Shown here one piece after another: positions 32,045 through 40,329 of a stretch of 64,000 nucleotides of DNA (position 1 is its first letter; each line of letters begins with the position of its first letter). The DNA is from Pseudooceanicola endophyticus (lineage in GTDB: Bacteria > Pseudomonadota > Alphaproteobacteria > Rhodobacterales > Rhodobacteraceae): contig NZ_JAHIAB010000007.1 of the NCBI RefSeq assembly GCF_018760365.1, positions 186,001-250,000 of the forward strand. Reading direction: 5' to 3'. Position numbers and translations under genes: made by a program. The notes beneath the pieces are model-generated. The model was not told where the DNA came from, searched no databases, and worked only from the letters and a program-made list of their open reading frames with translations.

Positions 32045-33909
32045 GTCGGGGCCTCCTCGGGGAACAGGCAGCGCACGGCGCGGGGGGCGGCCCCTTCCAG
32101 CGCGATCTCGCCGCGCCGGCAGGCCTCCTGCGCCTTCGCGCAACGCGGGGCGAAGGCACAGCCCTCGGGCAGCTTGTCGACCACCGGGGGCAGCCCGGGG
32201 ATCGCGGCCAGCGTGCGGCGCCCGCCGCCCAGCTCGGGCACGCAGGCGATCAGGCGTTTCGTGTAGGGATGGGCGGGCGCGTCGAGGATCTGCATCGTCG
32301 GCCCCTCCTCGACGATGCGGCCCGCATACATCACCGCCACCCGGTCGCAAAGCTGGGCGACGACGCCGAAATCATGGGTGATGAACAGGATCGCAAGGCC
32401 CCTTTCGCGCCGCAGCTCGTCCAGCAGCGACAGGATCTGCGCCTGCACCGTGACGTCGAGCGCGGTGGTCGGTTCATCCGCGATGATCACCTCGGGCTCG
32501 TTGATCATGGCCATGGCGATGCCGACACGCTGGCGCATGCCGCCCGACATCTCGTGCGGGTAATTCTCCAGCCGGCTTTCGGGGTTGGGGATGCGGACAG
32601 CCTCCAGCATCTCCAGCGCGCGGGCGCGGGCCTGCGCCTTCGGCAGGGCGCGGTGGCTCCGGATCGCCTCGATCAGCTGGTCGCCGATGGTGAACAGCGG
32701 ATGCAGAGTCGCCAGCGGATCCTGGAAGATATAGGCCACCTTCGCGCCGCGCCGCGCCCGCAGATCCCCGGGCCGGAGCGAGAGCAGATCGGTGCCGTCA
32801 TGGCGCACCGCCCCGCCTGTGATCACACCCGGAGGCGAGGCCACAAGCCCCATCACCGACAGCGCCGTGACGGATTTCCCGGACCCGCTTTCACCAATGA
32901 TCCCAAGGCATTCTCCTGGCTTCACATGCAGCGAGACATCGTTGACCGCGCGGTAGACCCGGCGCCCGACATGGAACTGGGTTTCCAGGTTCTGCAGATC
33001 CAGCACGCCCTGCTGCGGTACCTCGGGCACATGCTCGCGCGCCACCCGGGTGGCGGCGCGGGGCCGCGACAGGGCGCCCGATTTCAGCCGCGGGTCCAGC
33101 GCGTCGCGCACCCCGTCGCCCAGCAGGTTGATCGACATCACGATGAGGAAGATCATGATCCCCGGCACGACCGAGCTGTGCGGCGCGGTGATCAGCGCCG
33201 CGCGCGCCTCCCCCAGCATGGAGCCCAGATCCGCCTGCGGTGGCTGGCTGCCCAGTCCCAGGAACGACAGGCCCGCGGTCTCCAGGATCATCCAGCCGAC
33301 GGTGGTCGAGATGCCGATGACGATGACCGGCAGGACGTTGGGCAGCAGCTCCGACAGGATGATCCTTGTGTGCCCCAGCCCCGACAGCCGCGCCGCGTCG
33401 ATGAATTCGCGCCCCGCAAGGCCCACGGTCAGGCCCCGGATGTTGCGGGCGAAGAAGGGCACGTTGACGGCGGCCACCGCGATCAGCGCATTGACCAGGC
33501 CCGGCCCCAGGGCCGCGACGATGGCCAGCGCCAGCAGGATGTAGGGAAAGGCCATCAGCATGTCGATCAGCCGCATGATGACATTGTCGGTGCGCCCGCC
33601 GAAATAGCCCGCCACGATCCCGATGGCCGATCCCGTCACCGCCGCCCCCAGCGCCGCCACGGTCCCCACCGCCAGGCTGAGCCGCGTGCCAAGCAGCAGC
33701 CGCGACAGCAGATCCCGGCCCAGATTGTCGGTGCCCAGCAGATGGCCGGGGCTGAAGGGCCGGGCAAAACGCTCGGCCGTGTTGGTGACATCGGGCGGTT
33801 GCAGCGGCAGCAGCGGCGTCACCAGCGCCAGCGCCACGATCCCCGTGATCACGACGCCCCCCAGCGCCGCCAGACGGTTGCGCAGCAGCAGTTTCAGAAA
33901 TCCGCTCAT
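32041..33909 (-). CDS. Fused ABC permease (DppC-like) and ATPase (DppD-like) in one polypeptide
   Basis: A 622-residue fusion. The start ATG (33907-33909) overlaps the previous permease stop by four bases. Residues 1-280 are a DppC-type permease ([18 protein letters not shown]..., the [22 protein letters not shown] motif, the [15 protein letters not shown] coupling-helix region, ending DPRLKSG). A short Arg/Pro linker follows, then a DppD-type ATPase from about 300: Walker [17 protein letters not shown] near 340, the signature [15 protein letters not shown], Walker [21 protein letters not shown], and the Cys-containing C-terminal extension ([21 protein letters not shown]). No stop or frameshift separates the parts. 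The importer thus has one free and one tethered ATPase. Peptide-like substrate is inferred from family. Confidence 0.93.
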   Translation of the reverse strand: MSGFLKLLLRNRLAALGGVVITGIVALALVTPLLPLQPPDVTNTAERFARPFSPGHLLGTDNLGRDLLSRLLLGTRLSLAVGTVAALGAAVTGSAIGIVAGYFGGRTDNVIMRLIDMLMAFPYILLALAIVAALGPGLVNALIAVAAVNVPFFARNIRGLTVGLAGREFIDAARLSGLGHTRIILSELLPNVLPVIVIGISTTVGWMILETAGLSFLGLGSQPPQADLGSMLGEARAALITAPHSSVVPGIMIFLIVMSINLLGDGVRDALDPRLKSGALSRPRAATRVAREHVPEVPQQGVLDLQNLETQFHVGRRVYRAVNDVSLHVKPGECLGIIGESGSGKSVTALSVMGLVASPPGVITGGAVRHDGTDLLSLRPGDLRARRGAKVAYIFQDPLATLHPLFTIGDQLIEAIRSHRALPKAQARARALEMLEAVRIPNPESRLENYPHEMSGGMRQRVGIAMAMINEPEVIIADEPTTALDVTVQAQILSLLDELRRERGLAILFITHDFGVVAQLCDRVAVMYAGRIVEEGPTMQILDAPAHPYTKRLIACVPELGGGRRTLAAIPGLPPVVDKLPEGCAFAPRCAKAQEACRRGEIALEGAAPRAVRCLFPEEAPT

Positions 33910-34853
33910 GCCTTGATCCTCGGGTCCAGAAGGCCCTGGACCACGTCCACGGCAATGTTGAAGACCACGTAGCAGGCCGCCACGAAGACCACGCCGCCCT
34001 GCACCAGCAGGATGTCGCGCTTCAGGATCGCATCGACCAGCATCCGCCCCACCCCGGGCCATTGAAAGACCATCTCGATATAGACCGCCCCCGACAGCAC
34101 AAAGCCCGCCTGCAGGCCCAGCACCGGCAGGATCGACACCATGGCGGCCTTGAGCGCATGGCGCAGCACCACCCGGGTTTCGCTGACGCCTTTGGCGCGG
34201 GCGGTGCGGATATAGTCCTGGCGCAGCACCTCCAGCATCGCCGATCGGGCCATCCGCGCGATCACCCCGGTGGCCACGGCGGCCAGCGCCAGTGCTGGCA
34301 TCGCCAGGTGGCGCGCCAGATCGGCCAGATCGCCGCCGCCATAGATCGCATACATCCCCGAGACGGGCAGCCATTTCAGCCGCACCGCGAAGATCAGGAT
34401 CATCATCATGCCCAGGAAGAAGCTCGGCACCGAGATGCCGATCAGCACCACGAAGGTGATCGCCCGGTCCGCCCAGCCATATTGCCGCGCCGCCGAGACG
34501 ACGCCCGCCAGCACGCCGAGGATCGCGCAGAGCACGAAGCTGGTCCCTGCCAGCACCATGGTGGCGCTGAAACGATCCAGGATCTCGTCCAGGACGGGAC
34601 GGTTCAGCGCATAGCTGCGCCCGAAATCCCCGGTCAGCATGTGGCCCAGCCAGATGAAGTAGCGCTGCACCAGCGGCTTATCGAGCCCGAGCGAGGCATT
34701 GATGCGCGCGACGTTCTCGGGCGTGGCATAGCTGCCGAGGATGGCGGTGGCGGGGTCTCCGGGGATCATGGCCATGATGAGGAACACGATGACCGTGATC
34801 CCCAGCAGCACCGGGATCGCCGAGACCAGGCGCCTCAGGATATAGCCCGTCAT
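33906..34853 (-). CDS. Peptide-type ABC importer permease, DppB-like
   Basis: A 315-residue permease with six predicted helices. The N-terminal signature MTGYILRRLVSAIPVLLGITVIVFLIMAMIPGDPA is typical of DppB/GsiC, as is the periplasmic RINASLGLDKPLVQRYFIWLGHMLTGDFGRSY region. The coupling segment is DYIRTARAKGVSETRVVLRHALKAAM, near the C-terminal third. It is the first of two permease units; the second is fused to an ATPase in the next gene, overlapping by four bases. The binding-protein gene lies 66 bases upstream, separated by the hairpin at 34885-34904. Confidence 0.93.
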   Translation of the reverse strand: MTGYILRRLVSAIPVLLGITVIVFLIMAMIPGDPATAILGSYATPENVARINASLGLDKPLVQRYFIWLGHMLTGDFGRSYALNRPVLDEILDRFSATMVLAGTSFVLCAILGVLAGVVSAARQYGWADRAITFVVLIGISVPSFFLGMMMILIFAVRLKWLPVSGMYAIYGGGDLADLARHLAMPALALAAVATGVIARMARSAMLEVLRQDYIRTARAKGVSETRVVLRHALKAAMVSILPVLGLQAGFVLSGAVYIEMVFQWPGVGRMLVDAILKRDILLVQGGVVFVAACYVVFNIAVDVVQGLLDPRIKA

Positions 34854-34884
34854 CAGAGCTCTCCTCGTCTGGCTGTCGGATGGC

Positions 34885-34904
34885 GGGGGCGCCGCGACGC
34901 CCCC
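34885..34904 (-). terminator. Stem-loop between binding-protein and permease genes
   Basis: Arms GGGGGCG (34885-34891) and CGCCCCC (34898-34904) with a six-base loop lie 16 bases past the stop of the solute-binding protein gene. No T run follows, so it probably slows 3' decay of the binding-protein message or reduces read-through rather than ending all transcription. Confidence 0.5.
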
Positions 34905-34919
34905 GGGATTCAGGCGGGA

Positions 34920-36509
34920 TCAGGCCTTGGTGACCTTGCCCAGCTCCAGCAGGAACGAGGGCTGCAGGGTAAAGTGCGACACCGCCGCCGAGGTCACGGC
35001 GTTCTGCTTCCAGTTTGCCACGAAGACCCAGGGCGCGTCGTCATGGACGATCCCGGCCATCTTGCGATAAAGCGCGCCGCGCTTGTCCTGATCGGTTTCC
35101 TTGCGGGCCTCTTCCAGCAGGCTGTCGACCTCCGGGTTGGAATAGTAGCCGGAGTTGAAGCCGCCCTGATCGGGGAAGGCCGCCGTGCGCAGGGTCAGGA
35201 AGGGCAGCGTGTCGGGATCATTGGTCATCCAGGCCATCTCGGCCATGTCGGCCTGCCCCTCCAGCCCGGGGTTCACCTTGCCGAGGAAGGTGTTCCATTC
35301 GAAGGTCTCGATCTTCACGTCGAAGCCCACGGCCTTCAGATCCGCCTGGATCGCGGTGCCCATCGGGATCGGGTCCAGCATCCCCGATCCGCCCTCGGTC
35401 ACGTAGAAGGTCACCGACAGATCCGTGGCGCCGGACTGCGCGATCAGCGCCTTCGCCTTCTCGGGATCGTAGGGATAGGGCTCCAGGCTGTCGTCATAGG
35501 CCCAGGAGAACGCCGGGGCGACGGGACCGTTCGACACCGCCGCCGTGCCCTCCAGCACATCCCCGCAGAGCGCCTTCTTGTTGATCGCGTAATTCGCCGC
35601 CTGCCGCAGCAGCTTGTCGGCAAAGGGGCCGTCCTTCATGTTCAGGATCAGGAACCAGACATGGGGCCCGGCCTGCTCGGCCAGCTTGAAATCCTGGGTC
35701 CGGAACTGCGCCAGCGCCGTCGGCGGCACCTCGACCATCATGTCGATGCCGCCCGACAGCATCTCGGCCACGCGGGTATTGGCATCGGTGATGGGCCGGA
35801 AGACCAGCGCCTCCAGCTCCGGGGCGCCATCCCAGTAATCGGGGTTCTTCTCCAGCACCACCGCCTCGTTCGAGCGCCATTCCTTGAACTTGAAGGGCCC
35901 GGTGCCGACCGGGCTGCGGCCAAAGTCCTTCCCCCCCGCCTTCACCCCCGCGGGCGAGACGATCAGCCCGGTCGGATAGGCCAGGTTCGACAGGAAGGGC
36001 GCATAGGGTTCGTTCAGGGTGAACTTCACCGTCCTGGCATCCACCGCCTCGGTCTGCGTGATGGCCGAGAAGAAGAAGGCCAGCGGGAAGGGGCCGGTGT
36101 CGTGATAGGGATGATCCTCGACCAGCATCCGGTCGAAGTTGAACTTCACCGCCTCGGCATCGACGGGCGTGCCGTCATGGAACTGCACGCCCTCCTTGAG
36201 GGTAAAGGTATAGACCGTGCCACCCTCCGAGATCTCCCAGCCCTCCGCCAGCGCCGGCTCCACCTCCAGCGTGCCGGACTTGTAGCGCACCAGCCCGTCG
36301 TAAAGGTTCACCAGGATGCGGAAATCATTGACGGCGGTGTCGGCGGCCGGGTCCAGCGACTTCGGCTCGGCGATCTGGCCGACGATCAGCACGCCGGCGG
36401 GCGTCTGCGCCAGCGCCGGGCTGGCCGCACAAAGCGCCAGCGCGCTCACCGCCATGGTCGATCCTGCCAGGCCAAGGAAGCCCCGGCGTGTCCAGCTTGC
36501 AGATGTCAT
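34920..36509 (-). CDS. Peptide-type ABC transporter substrate-binding protein, Tat-exported
   Basis: A 529-residue family-5 (DppA/OppA-like) binding protein. The ATG at 36507-36509 has AGGGGAG eight bases upstream; a GTG three codons earlier overlaps that ribosome site and is unlikely. The signal sequence WTRRGFLGLAGSTMAVSALALCAASPALA has a twin-arginine motif, which is unusual for this family. The mature part shows the family's LNEPYAPFLSNLAYPTGLIVSP, GTGPFKFKEWRSNEAVVLEKNPDYWDGAPELEALVFRPI and ANYAINKKALC segments. It delivers its ligand (peptide, nickel or opine-like are all possible in the family) to the permease pair. It is the first gene of the operon, controlled from 36540-36567. Confidence 0.93.
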   Translation of the reverse strand: MTSASWTRRGFLGLAGSTMAVSALALCAASPALAQTPAGVLIVGQIAEPKSLDPAADTAVNDFRILVNLYDGLVRYKSGTLEVEPALAEGWEISEGGTVYTFTLKEGVQFHDGTPVDAEAVKFNFDRMLVEDHPYHDTGPFPLAFFFSAITQTEAVDARTVKFTLNEPYAPFLSNLAYPTGLIVSPAGVKAGGKDFGRSPVGTGPFKFKEWRSNEAVVLEKNPDYWDGAPELEALVFRPITDANTRVAEMLSGGIDMMVEVPPTALAQFRTQDFKLAEQAGPHVWFLILNMKDGPFADKLLRQAANYAINKKALCGDVLEGTAAVSNGPVAPAFSWAYDDSLEPYPYDPEKAKALIAQSGATDLSVTFYVTEGGSGMLDPIPMGTAIQADLKAVGFDVKIETFEWNTFLGKVNPGLEGQADMAEMAWMTNDPDTLPFLTLRTAAFPDQGGFNSGYYSNPEVDSLLEEARKETDQDKRGALYRKMAGIVHDDAPWVFVANWKQNAVTSAAVSHFTLQPSFLLELGKVTKA

Positions 36510-36539
36510 CTCGGGCACTCCCCTGTTGGTATGGAATCG

Positions 36540-36582
36540 AATTTATCATGATAATTTGCCCGGTCAAATTTTTCATGATAAT
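36540..36582. promoter_or_regulatory. Divergent promoters overlapped by twin palindromic operators
   Basis: A perfect 12-base palindrome TTATCATGATAA (36543-36554) and a one-mismatch copy TTTTCATGATAA (36570-36581) are centred 27 bases apart in the 100-base gap between the binding-protein gene (minus) and the DUF1028 gene (plus). On the minus strand TTGACC (complement of 36562-36567) and TAAATT (complement of 36540-36545) make a promoter with a 16-base spacer covered by the first palindrome. On the plus strand TTGCCC (36556) and GATAAT (36577) are covered by the second. A GntR dimer at each site would control both directions; the FadR/GntR protein closing the operon is the likely binder. Confidence 0.6.
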
Positions 36583-36609
36583 TAGGGGCAGATCAGACGA
36601 AAGCAGACC

Positions 36610-37275
36610 ATGACCTATTCGATTCTTGTGCGAGACCCAGACACCGGCAGCCTGGCGGGGGCGGCCACCACCGGATCGCTCTGCGTGGGGGGCTGGGTGC
36701 TGCGGGGCGACCTGCGGGCCGGGATGTCGGCCTCCCAGGGGGCCTCGCCCTCGACGCTCTGGGGCGGGGACGTGCTTGCGGCCATGCGCGCGGGCGCGAC
36801 CGCCGCCCAGGCGGTCCGCCAGATCACCGGGGCCGACAGCGGGCGCGGCTACCGCCAGCTCTCGGCGCTGGCCCGCGACGGCATCGGCGCCAGCTTCACC
36901 GGCCCCCTCAACACCCCGCAGATGGGCGGCCTGGTCTTCGACAACGGCGTGGCGGCGGGCAACCTGCTCTCCAGCACCGACGTGATCGCGGCGGCAGCCG
37001 AGACCTGGCAGCAGACCCGCGGCCCGATCGGAGAGCGCCTGATCGCCGCCCTGCGCGCCGGAGAGGCCGCCGGCAGCGACAGCCGCGGCCTCCTCTCGGC
37101 CGCCCTGCTGATCCTGCACCCCGACCAGGCCCCCCTCACCCTGCGCATAGATTACCACCCCGGCGACCCGATCGGCGCCCTCGCCGATCTCTTCGCCCGC
37201 GCCACCAGCGGCGACTATGCCTTCTGGGCCCGCCAGGTCCCCTCGCTCTCCCAGCCCGAACGCGGCCTCGACTGA
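36610..37275 (+). CDS. DUF1028 domain protein, Ntn-hydrolase-like fold
   Basis: A 221-residue protein that begins MTYSILVRDPDTGSLAGAATTGSLCVGGWV, the N-terminal signature of DUF1028 proteins. Further family segments are GMSASQGASPSTLWGGDVLAAMRAGATAAQAV, GASFTGPLNTPQMGGLVFDNGVAAGNLL and the C-terminal LRIDYHPGDPIGALADL. The fold resembles N-terminal-nucleophile hydrolases and Thr2 could be the nucleophile after Met removal, but the reaction is unestablished. It is transcribed divergently from the peptide-type importer, with shared operators, which suggests that it acts on the imported compound as an amidase or peptidase-like enzyme. No signal peptide, so cytoplasmic. Confidence 0.85.
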   Translation: MTYSILVRDPDTGSLAGAATTGSLCVGGWVLRGDLRAGMSASQGASPSTLWGGDVLAAMRAGATAAQAVRQITGADSGRGYRQLSALARDGIGASFTGPLNTPQMGGLVFDNGVAAGNLLSSTDVIAAAAETWQQTRGPIGERLIAALRAGEAAGSDSRGLLSAALLILHPDQAPLTLRIDYHPGDPIGALADLFARATSGDYAFWARQVPSLSQPERGLD

Positions 37276-37345
37276 ACGGCCCTCGCCCTGCCGTTGCACC
37301 GGGCACGCGCCCTCCCTGTCATCTGGCCGCAAATATCCCGGGGGA

Positions 37346-37379
37346 ATCGCGCCGCAGGCGCGATGGGGGCAGCGCCCCC
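37346..37379. repeat. Tandem GC-rich hairpins, Rhodobacterales-type intergenic element
   Basis: Two perfect stem-loops abut: ATCGCGCC-GCA-GGCGCGAT (37346-37364) and GGGGGC-AGC-GCCCCC (37365-37379). They follow the DUF1028 gene by 70 bases and are preceded by CAAATATCCCGGGGGAAT. The pairing of a GCGC hairpin with a GGGGGCAGCGCCCCC hairpin after an AAATATCC box is a pattern I associate with gene ends in Rhodobacterales genomes. It is probably the transcription end of the DUF1028 gene. The association comes from memory, not from a search. Confidence 0.55.
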
Positions 37380-37460
37380 GCCGCCCGTCCATCCACAACC
37401 TGCACAGGAATTGACCATTTGCCCACGAACGGGAAAAGTCCCGCAACGGCATCATCCCGC

Positions 37461-37489
37461 TTGACTTGCACCCCCGCCCTGTCGCCCTA
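37461..37489 (+). promoter_or_regulatory. Possible promoter of the polyamine-type importer operon
   Basis: A good -35-like TTGACT (37461-37466) is followed at 17-19 bases by GCCCTACT, a poor -10. It lies about 65 bases before the binding-protein start. Only the -35 is convincing. Confidence 0.25.
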
Positions 37490-37554
37490 CTCAGTCACCG
37501 GATCATCTGGGCAGGCACAGGCCCGATTCACTCAGGAAGCGACAGGTCAGCGAC

Positions 37555-38571
37555 ATGAAGAAATCCCTCATGGTCTCCGCCCTCGCGCTCGTGGCCTCGG
37601 CGGCTGCGGCGCAGGCCGAAACTCTCACCATTTCCTGGTGGGGCTACAACGGCGACAAGCTCAACGCCAACATCATCGAGCCCTTCAAGCAGAAGTGCGG
37701 CTGCGACGTCGTGTTCGAGACCGGCAACAACGCCGACCGTCTGGGCAAGCTGGCCGCGCGCGGCGGCAAGGGCGTCGACGTGATCTTCCTGACCGACGCC
37801 TATTCCCAGGTCGGCATCGAGAACGGCGTCTTCGCCAAGTTCGACCGCTCCAAGCTGACCAACCTCGACAAGATCTACCCGATCGCCCGCGATCCCCAGA
37901 ACGGCTACGGCCCGGCCTATACCGTGGGCCGCATCGGCATCGTCTACGACGCCGACAAGGTGGCGCCGATCACTTCCTGGAACGACCTGTGGCGCGATGA
38001 CCTGAAGGGCAAGATCTCCCTGCCCAGCATCACCACCACCGCCGGCCCGATGTTCGTGGTCGAAGCCGGCAAGCATGCCGGTGTCGATGCCTACGAAGAC
38101 CCCGATGCCGCCTTCAAGGCGATCGAGGAGATCAAGCCGAACACCGTCAAGAACTACAACACCGGCTCCGAGATGGTGAACCTCGCCTCCACCGGCGAAA
38201 TGTCGGTCACCATGACCCAGGACTTCACCCTGAAGTCTCTGAAGGACGCGGTGCCGGGCATGACCTGGGCGAACCTCTCGGATGGCGACATCGCGGTGCT
38301 GAACACCGTGAACATCCCCAAGGGCGCCTCCAACCCGGAGCTGGCCTACCAGTTCATCGACTTCCTGCTCTCGACCGAGGTGCAGCAGAAGGAAGCCGAA
38401 CAGGGCGTCGACGCGCCGATCAACATGGACGTCAAGCTCTCGGCCGACCAGGCCAAGATGTGGACCTATGGCCAGGACCAGATCGACGCGCTGAACATCA
38501 TGGATTACAGCAAGATGAACGAGGCGAAGACCGACTGGGTCGATCGCTGGAACGAAATCTTCGGCATGTGA
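37555..38571 (+). CDS. Polyamine-type ABC transporter solute-binding protein
   Basis: A 338-residue periplasmic protein with signal peptide MKKSLMVSALALVASAAAAQAE. The mature start LTISWWGYNGDKLNANIIEPFKQKCGCDVVFETGNNADRLGKLAARGG, the VDVIFLTDAYSQVGIENGVF stretch and the TVGRIGIVYDADKV hinge region follow the PotD/AfuA-like fold (family 1/6 extracellular binding proteins). A Cys pair (KCGCD) near the N-terminus could form a disulfide. The genes downstream are for deaminase, nucleoside hydrolase, phosphoribosyltransferase and adenine deaminase homologues, so the ligand may be a purine nucleoside or base rather than a polyamine. Family alone does not settle this. The gene is separated from the permease genes by two strong hairpins. 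Confidence 0.88.
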   Translation: MKKSLMVSALALVASAAAAQAETLTISWWGYNGDKLNANIIEPFKQKCGCDVVFETGNNADRLGKLAARGGKGVDVIFLTDAYSQVGIENGVFAKFDRSKLTNLDKIYPIARDPQNGYGPAYTVGRIGIVYDADKVAPITSWNDLWRDDLKGKISLPSITTTAGPMFVVEAGKHAGVDAYEDPDAAFKAIEEIKPNTVKNYNTGSEMVNLASTGEMSVTMTQDFTLKSLKDAVPGMTWANLSDGDIAVLNTVNIPKGASNPELAYQFIDFLLSTEVQQKEAEQGVDAPINMDVKLSADQAKMWTYGQDQIDALNIMDYSKMNEAKTDWVDRWNEIFGM

Positions 38572-38580
38572 TCACAGCCC

Positions 38581-38601
38581 GCCGGGGGGCCTTCCCCCGG
38601 C
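38581..38601 (+). repeat. First stem-loop after the polyamine-type binding-protein gene
   Basis: Arms GCCGGGGG (38581-38588) and CCCCCGGC (38594-38601) with a five-base loop begin ten bases after the stop codon. A second stem follows at 38616. Together they should protect or limit the transcript end of the binding-protein gene. Confidence 0.55.
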
Positions 38602-38615
38602 ACCAGACAGCAACC

Positions 38616-38654
38616 GGGACGCGGGGTCAGCCCTCCGCGTCCCGTCTTGATTTT
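38616..38654 (+). terminator. Terminator-like hairpin (attenuator) before the permease genes
   Basis: Nine-base perfect arms GGGACGCGG (38616-38624) and CCGCGTCCC (38635-38643) with a ten-base loop are followed by GTCTTGATTTT. This is the most terminator-like structure in the window, and it stands inside an operon, 50 bases before the next gene's ribosome site. Partial termination would give more binding protein than permease. Confidence 0.6.
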
Positions 38655-38703
38655 CCGGCCCGGCCCCCCCCCGCCCGGCCCATTCCCGGAGAAGGAGCAG
38701 CCA

Positions 38704-39531
38704 ATGTCTCCCCGTCAGCGTGCCTGGGTGCTCTCGGCCCCCGCGCTTTTGCTGGTCATCGTCTTCCTGGGCCTTCCGGTCCTCTCGACGCTGGCCACAA
38801 CCTTCGGTGACCCCAAGGGTCCCTTCCATCAATATGCCGCCTTCTTCGACAGCAAGCTGCGCATGCGCGTGCTCTGGCGCACCCTCGAGGTCGCGCTGGT
38901 CACCACCGCCGTCTCGCTTTTCGTGGGCTTCGTGACCGCCTGGGTGGTGTCGAAGGCACCGGCCCGCATCAAGTCCCTGCTGATCATCGCGGCGGTCTTC
39001 CCGCTGCTGACCGGCGTGGTGGTGCGCTCCTTCGCCTGGCTGGTGATCCTGGGCAAGAACGGCATCGTCAACGAGACGCTGCTGCGCCTGCACCTGATCA
39101 GCGAGCCGCTGAACATGCTCTACACGCAGTTCTCGGTCACCATCGCGATGATCTACCTCTTCGTGCCGCTGATGATCCTGACGCTTGTGGGCGTGCTGGA
39201 AGGCATCCCCCAGGACCTGACCGATGCCGCGGCAAGCCTGGGGGCGAAGCCCGCCGCCGCCTTCCGCCAGGTGGTGCTGCCGATGGCGGTGCCCGGGCTG
39301 ATCGTCGGATCGGTGCTGGTCTTCACCGGCTCCTTCACCAGCTACGCCACGCCCCAGCTGCTGGGCGGAGAGCGCCAGATGATGATGGGCACCTTCCTGT
39401 ACCAGCGCGCCATGGTCACCTTCGACTGGGTCGGCGCCTCGACCATCGCCGCCGTCATGGTGGTGGTGACGCTGGTCACCGTGCTGATCATGTCGAAACT
39501 GGCGCAACGCCTGAACCCAGTCGCGGGGTAA
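38704..39531 (+). CDS. Polyamine-type ABC permease, PotB-like
   Basis: A 275-residue permease with six predicted helices. The ATG at 38704 has GAAGGAG six to seven bases upstream; the frame runs further up through a Pro-rich stretch that is not protein-like. The first helix is RAWVLSAPALLLVIVFLGLPVLSTLATTF. The coupling-helix motif is EGIPQDLTDAAASLGAKPAAAFRQVVLPMAVPG, the family EAA loop. It forms the translocation channel with the second permease encoded five bases downstream. Confidence 0.92.
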   Translation: MSPRQRAWVLSAPALLLVIVFLGLPVLSTLATTFGDPKGPFHQYAAFFDSKLRMRVLWRTLEVALVTTAVSLFVGFVTAWVVSKAPARIKSLLIIAAVFPLLTGVVVRSFAWLVILGKNGIVNETLLRLHLISEPLNMLYTQFSVTIAMIYLFVPLMILTLVGVLEGIPQDLTDAAASLGAKPAAAFRQVVLPMAVPGLIVGSVLVFTGSFTSYATPQLLGGERQMMMGTFLYQRAMVTFDWVGASTIAAVMVVVTLVTVLIMSKLAQRLNPVAG

Positions 39532-39535
39532 GATC

Positions 39536-40324
39536 ATGAAAACCAAGACCCACCCGCTGCTGATCGCCTTCGCGGCCCTCGTCTTTGCCTTCCTGATCGG
39601 GCCGCTGATCATCATCATCGGCGCCTCGCTGTCGGATTCCAGCTTCCTGACCTTCCCGCCGCGCGGCCTGACCCTGCACTGGTACGAGAACGTCTTCGCC
39701 ATCTCGGCCTTCCCGCGCACCATGTGGACCAGCTTCCAGCTGGCGGTGGGCGGCACGGCGCTGTCGATGTGCATCGGCATCCCCGCCGCCTACGCCATGG
39801 CGCGCTACCGCATCCAGCTGCCGCGTTTCCTGGGCAATATCTACGTGCTGCCGATCCTGATCCCCGAGATCGTGCTGGGCTTCTCGCTGATGAAGTCCAT
39901 GGCCATCGGGATGGACATGCCGATCATGGCCTCGCTGATGATCGGCCATGCGCTGATCGTGCTGCCCTACTGCGTGCGCGTCGTCGGCGCCTCGCTGAAC
40001 TCCTTCGACTTCTCGATCGAGGAAGCGGCGATCAGCCTGGGTTGCCCGCGCTGGAAGGCCTTCTTCACCGTGGTCCTGCCGAACGTCCGCGCCGGCATCA
40101 TCGCGGGCTTCATCCTGGCCTTCATCACCTCGATCAACGACGTTTCCGTCTCGATCTTCCTGACCGGCCCGGGCGTCTCGACCCTGCCGATCCAGATCCT
40201 TGCCCATATGGAGCAGTTCTTCGATCCGACCATCGCCTCGGTTTCCGTGCTGCTGATGTTCGTGACCGTGGCCGTGATGGCCGTCGTCGAACGCACCCTG
40301 GGCCTGACCTTCCTGACCAAGTGA
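39536..40324 (+). CDS. Polyamine-type ABC permease, PotC-like
   Basis: A 262-residue permease. The N-terminal helix is HPLLIAFAALVFAFLIGPLIIIIGASLSDS, and the EAA-type loop reads NSFDFSIEEAAISLGCPRWKAFFTVVLPNVRAGIIAG. Six helices are predicted. It starts five bases after the first permease gene and ends six bases before the ATPase gene, so all are co-translated. The substrate is that of the binding protein. Confidence 0.92.
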   Translation: MKTKTHPLLIAFAALVFAFLIGPLIIIIGASLSDSSFLTFPPRGLTLHWYENVFAISAFPRTMWTSFQLAVGGTALSMCIGIPAAYAMARYRIQLPRFLGNIYVLPILIPEIVLGFSLMKSMAIGMDMPIMASLMIGHALIVLPYCVRVVGASLNSFDFSIEEAAISLGCPRWKAFFTVVLPNVRAGIIAGFILAFITSINDVSVSIFLTGPGVSTLPIQILAHMEQFFDPTIASVSVLLMFVTVAVMAVVERTLGLTFLTK

Positions 40325-40329
40325 GCGCC

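Noticed and set aside
36509-36518. GTG at 36518 as start of the peptide-type binding protein
   Set aside because: It directly abuts the ribosome-binding sequence, whereas the ATG at 36509 is eight bases from it and begins the Tat signal properly.
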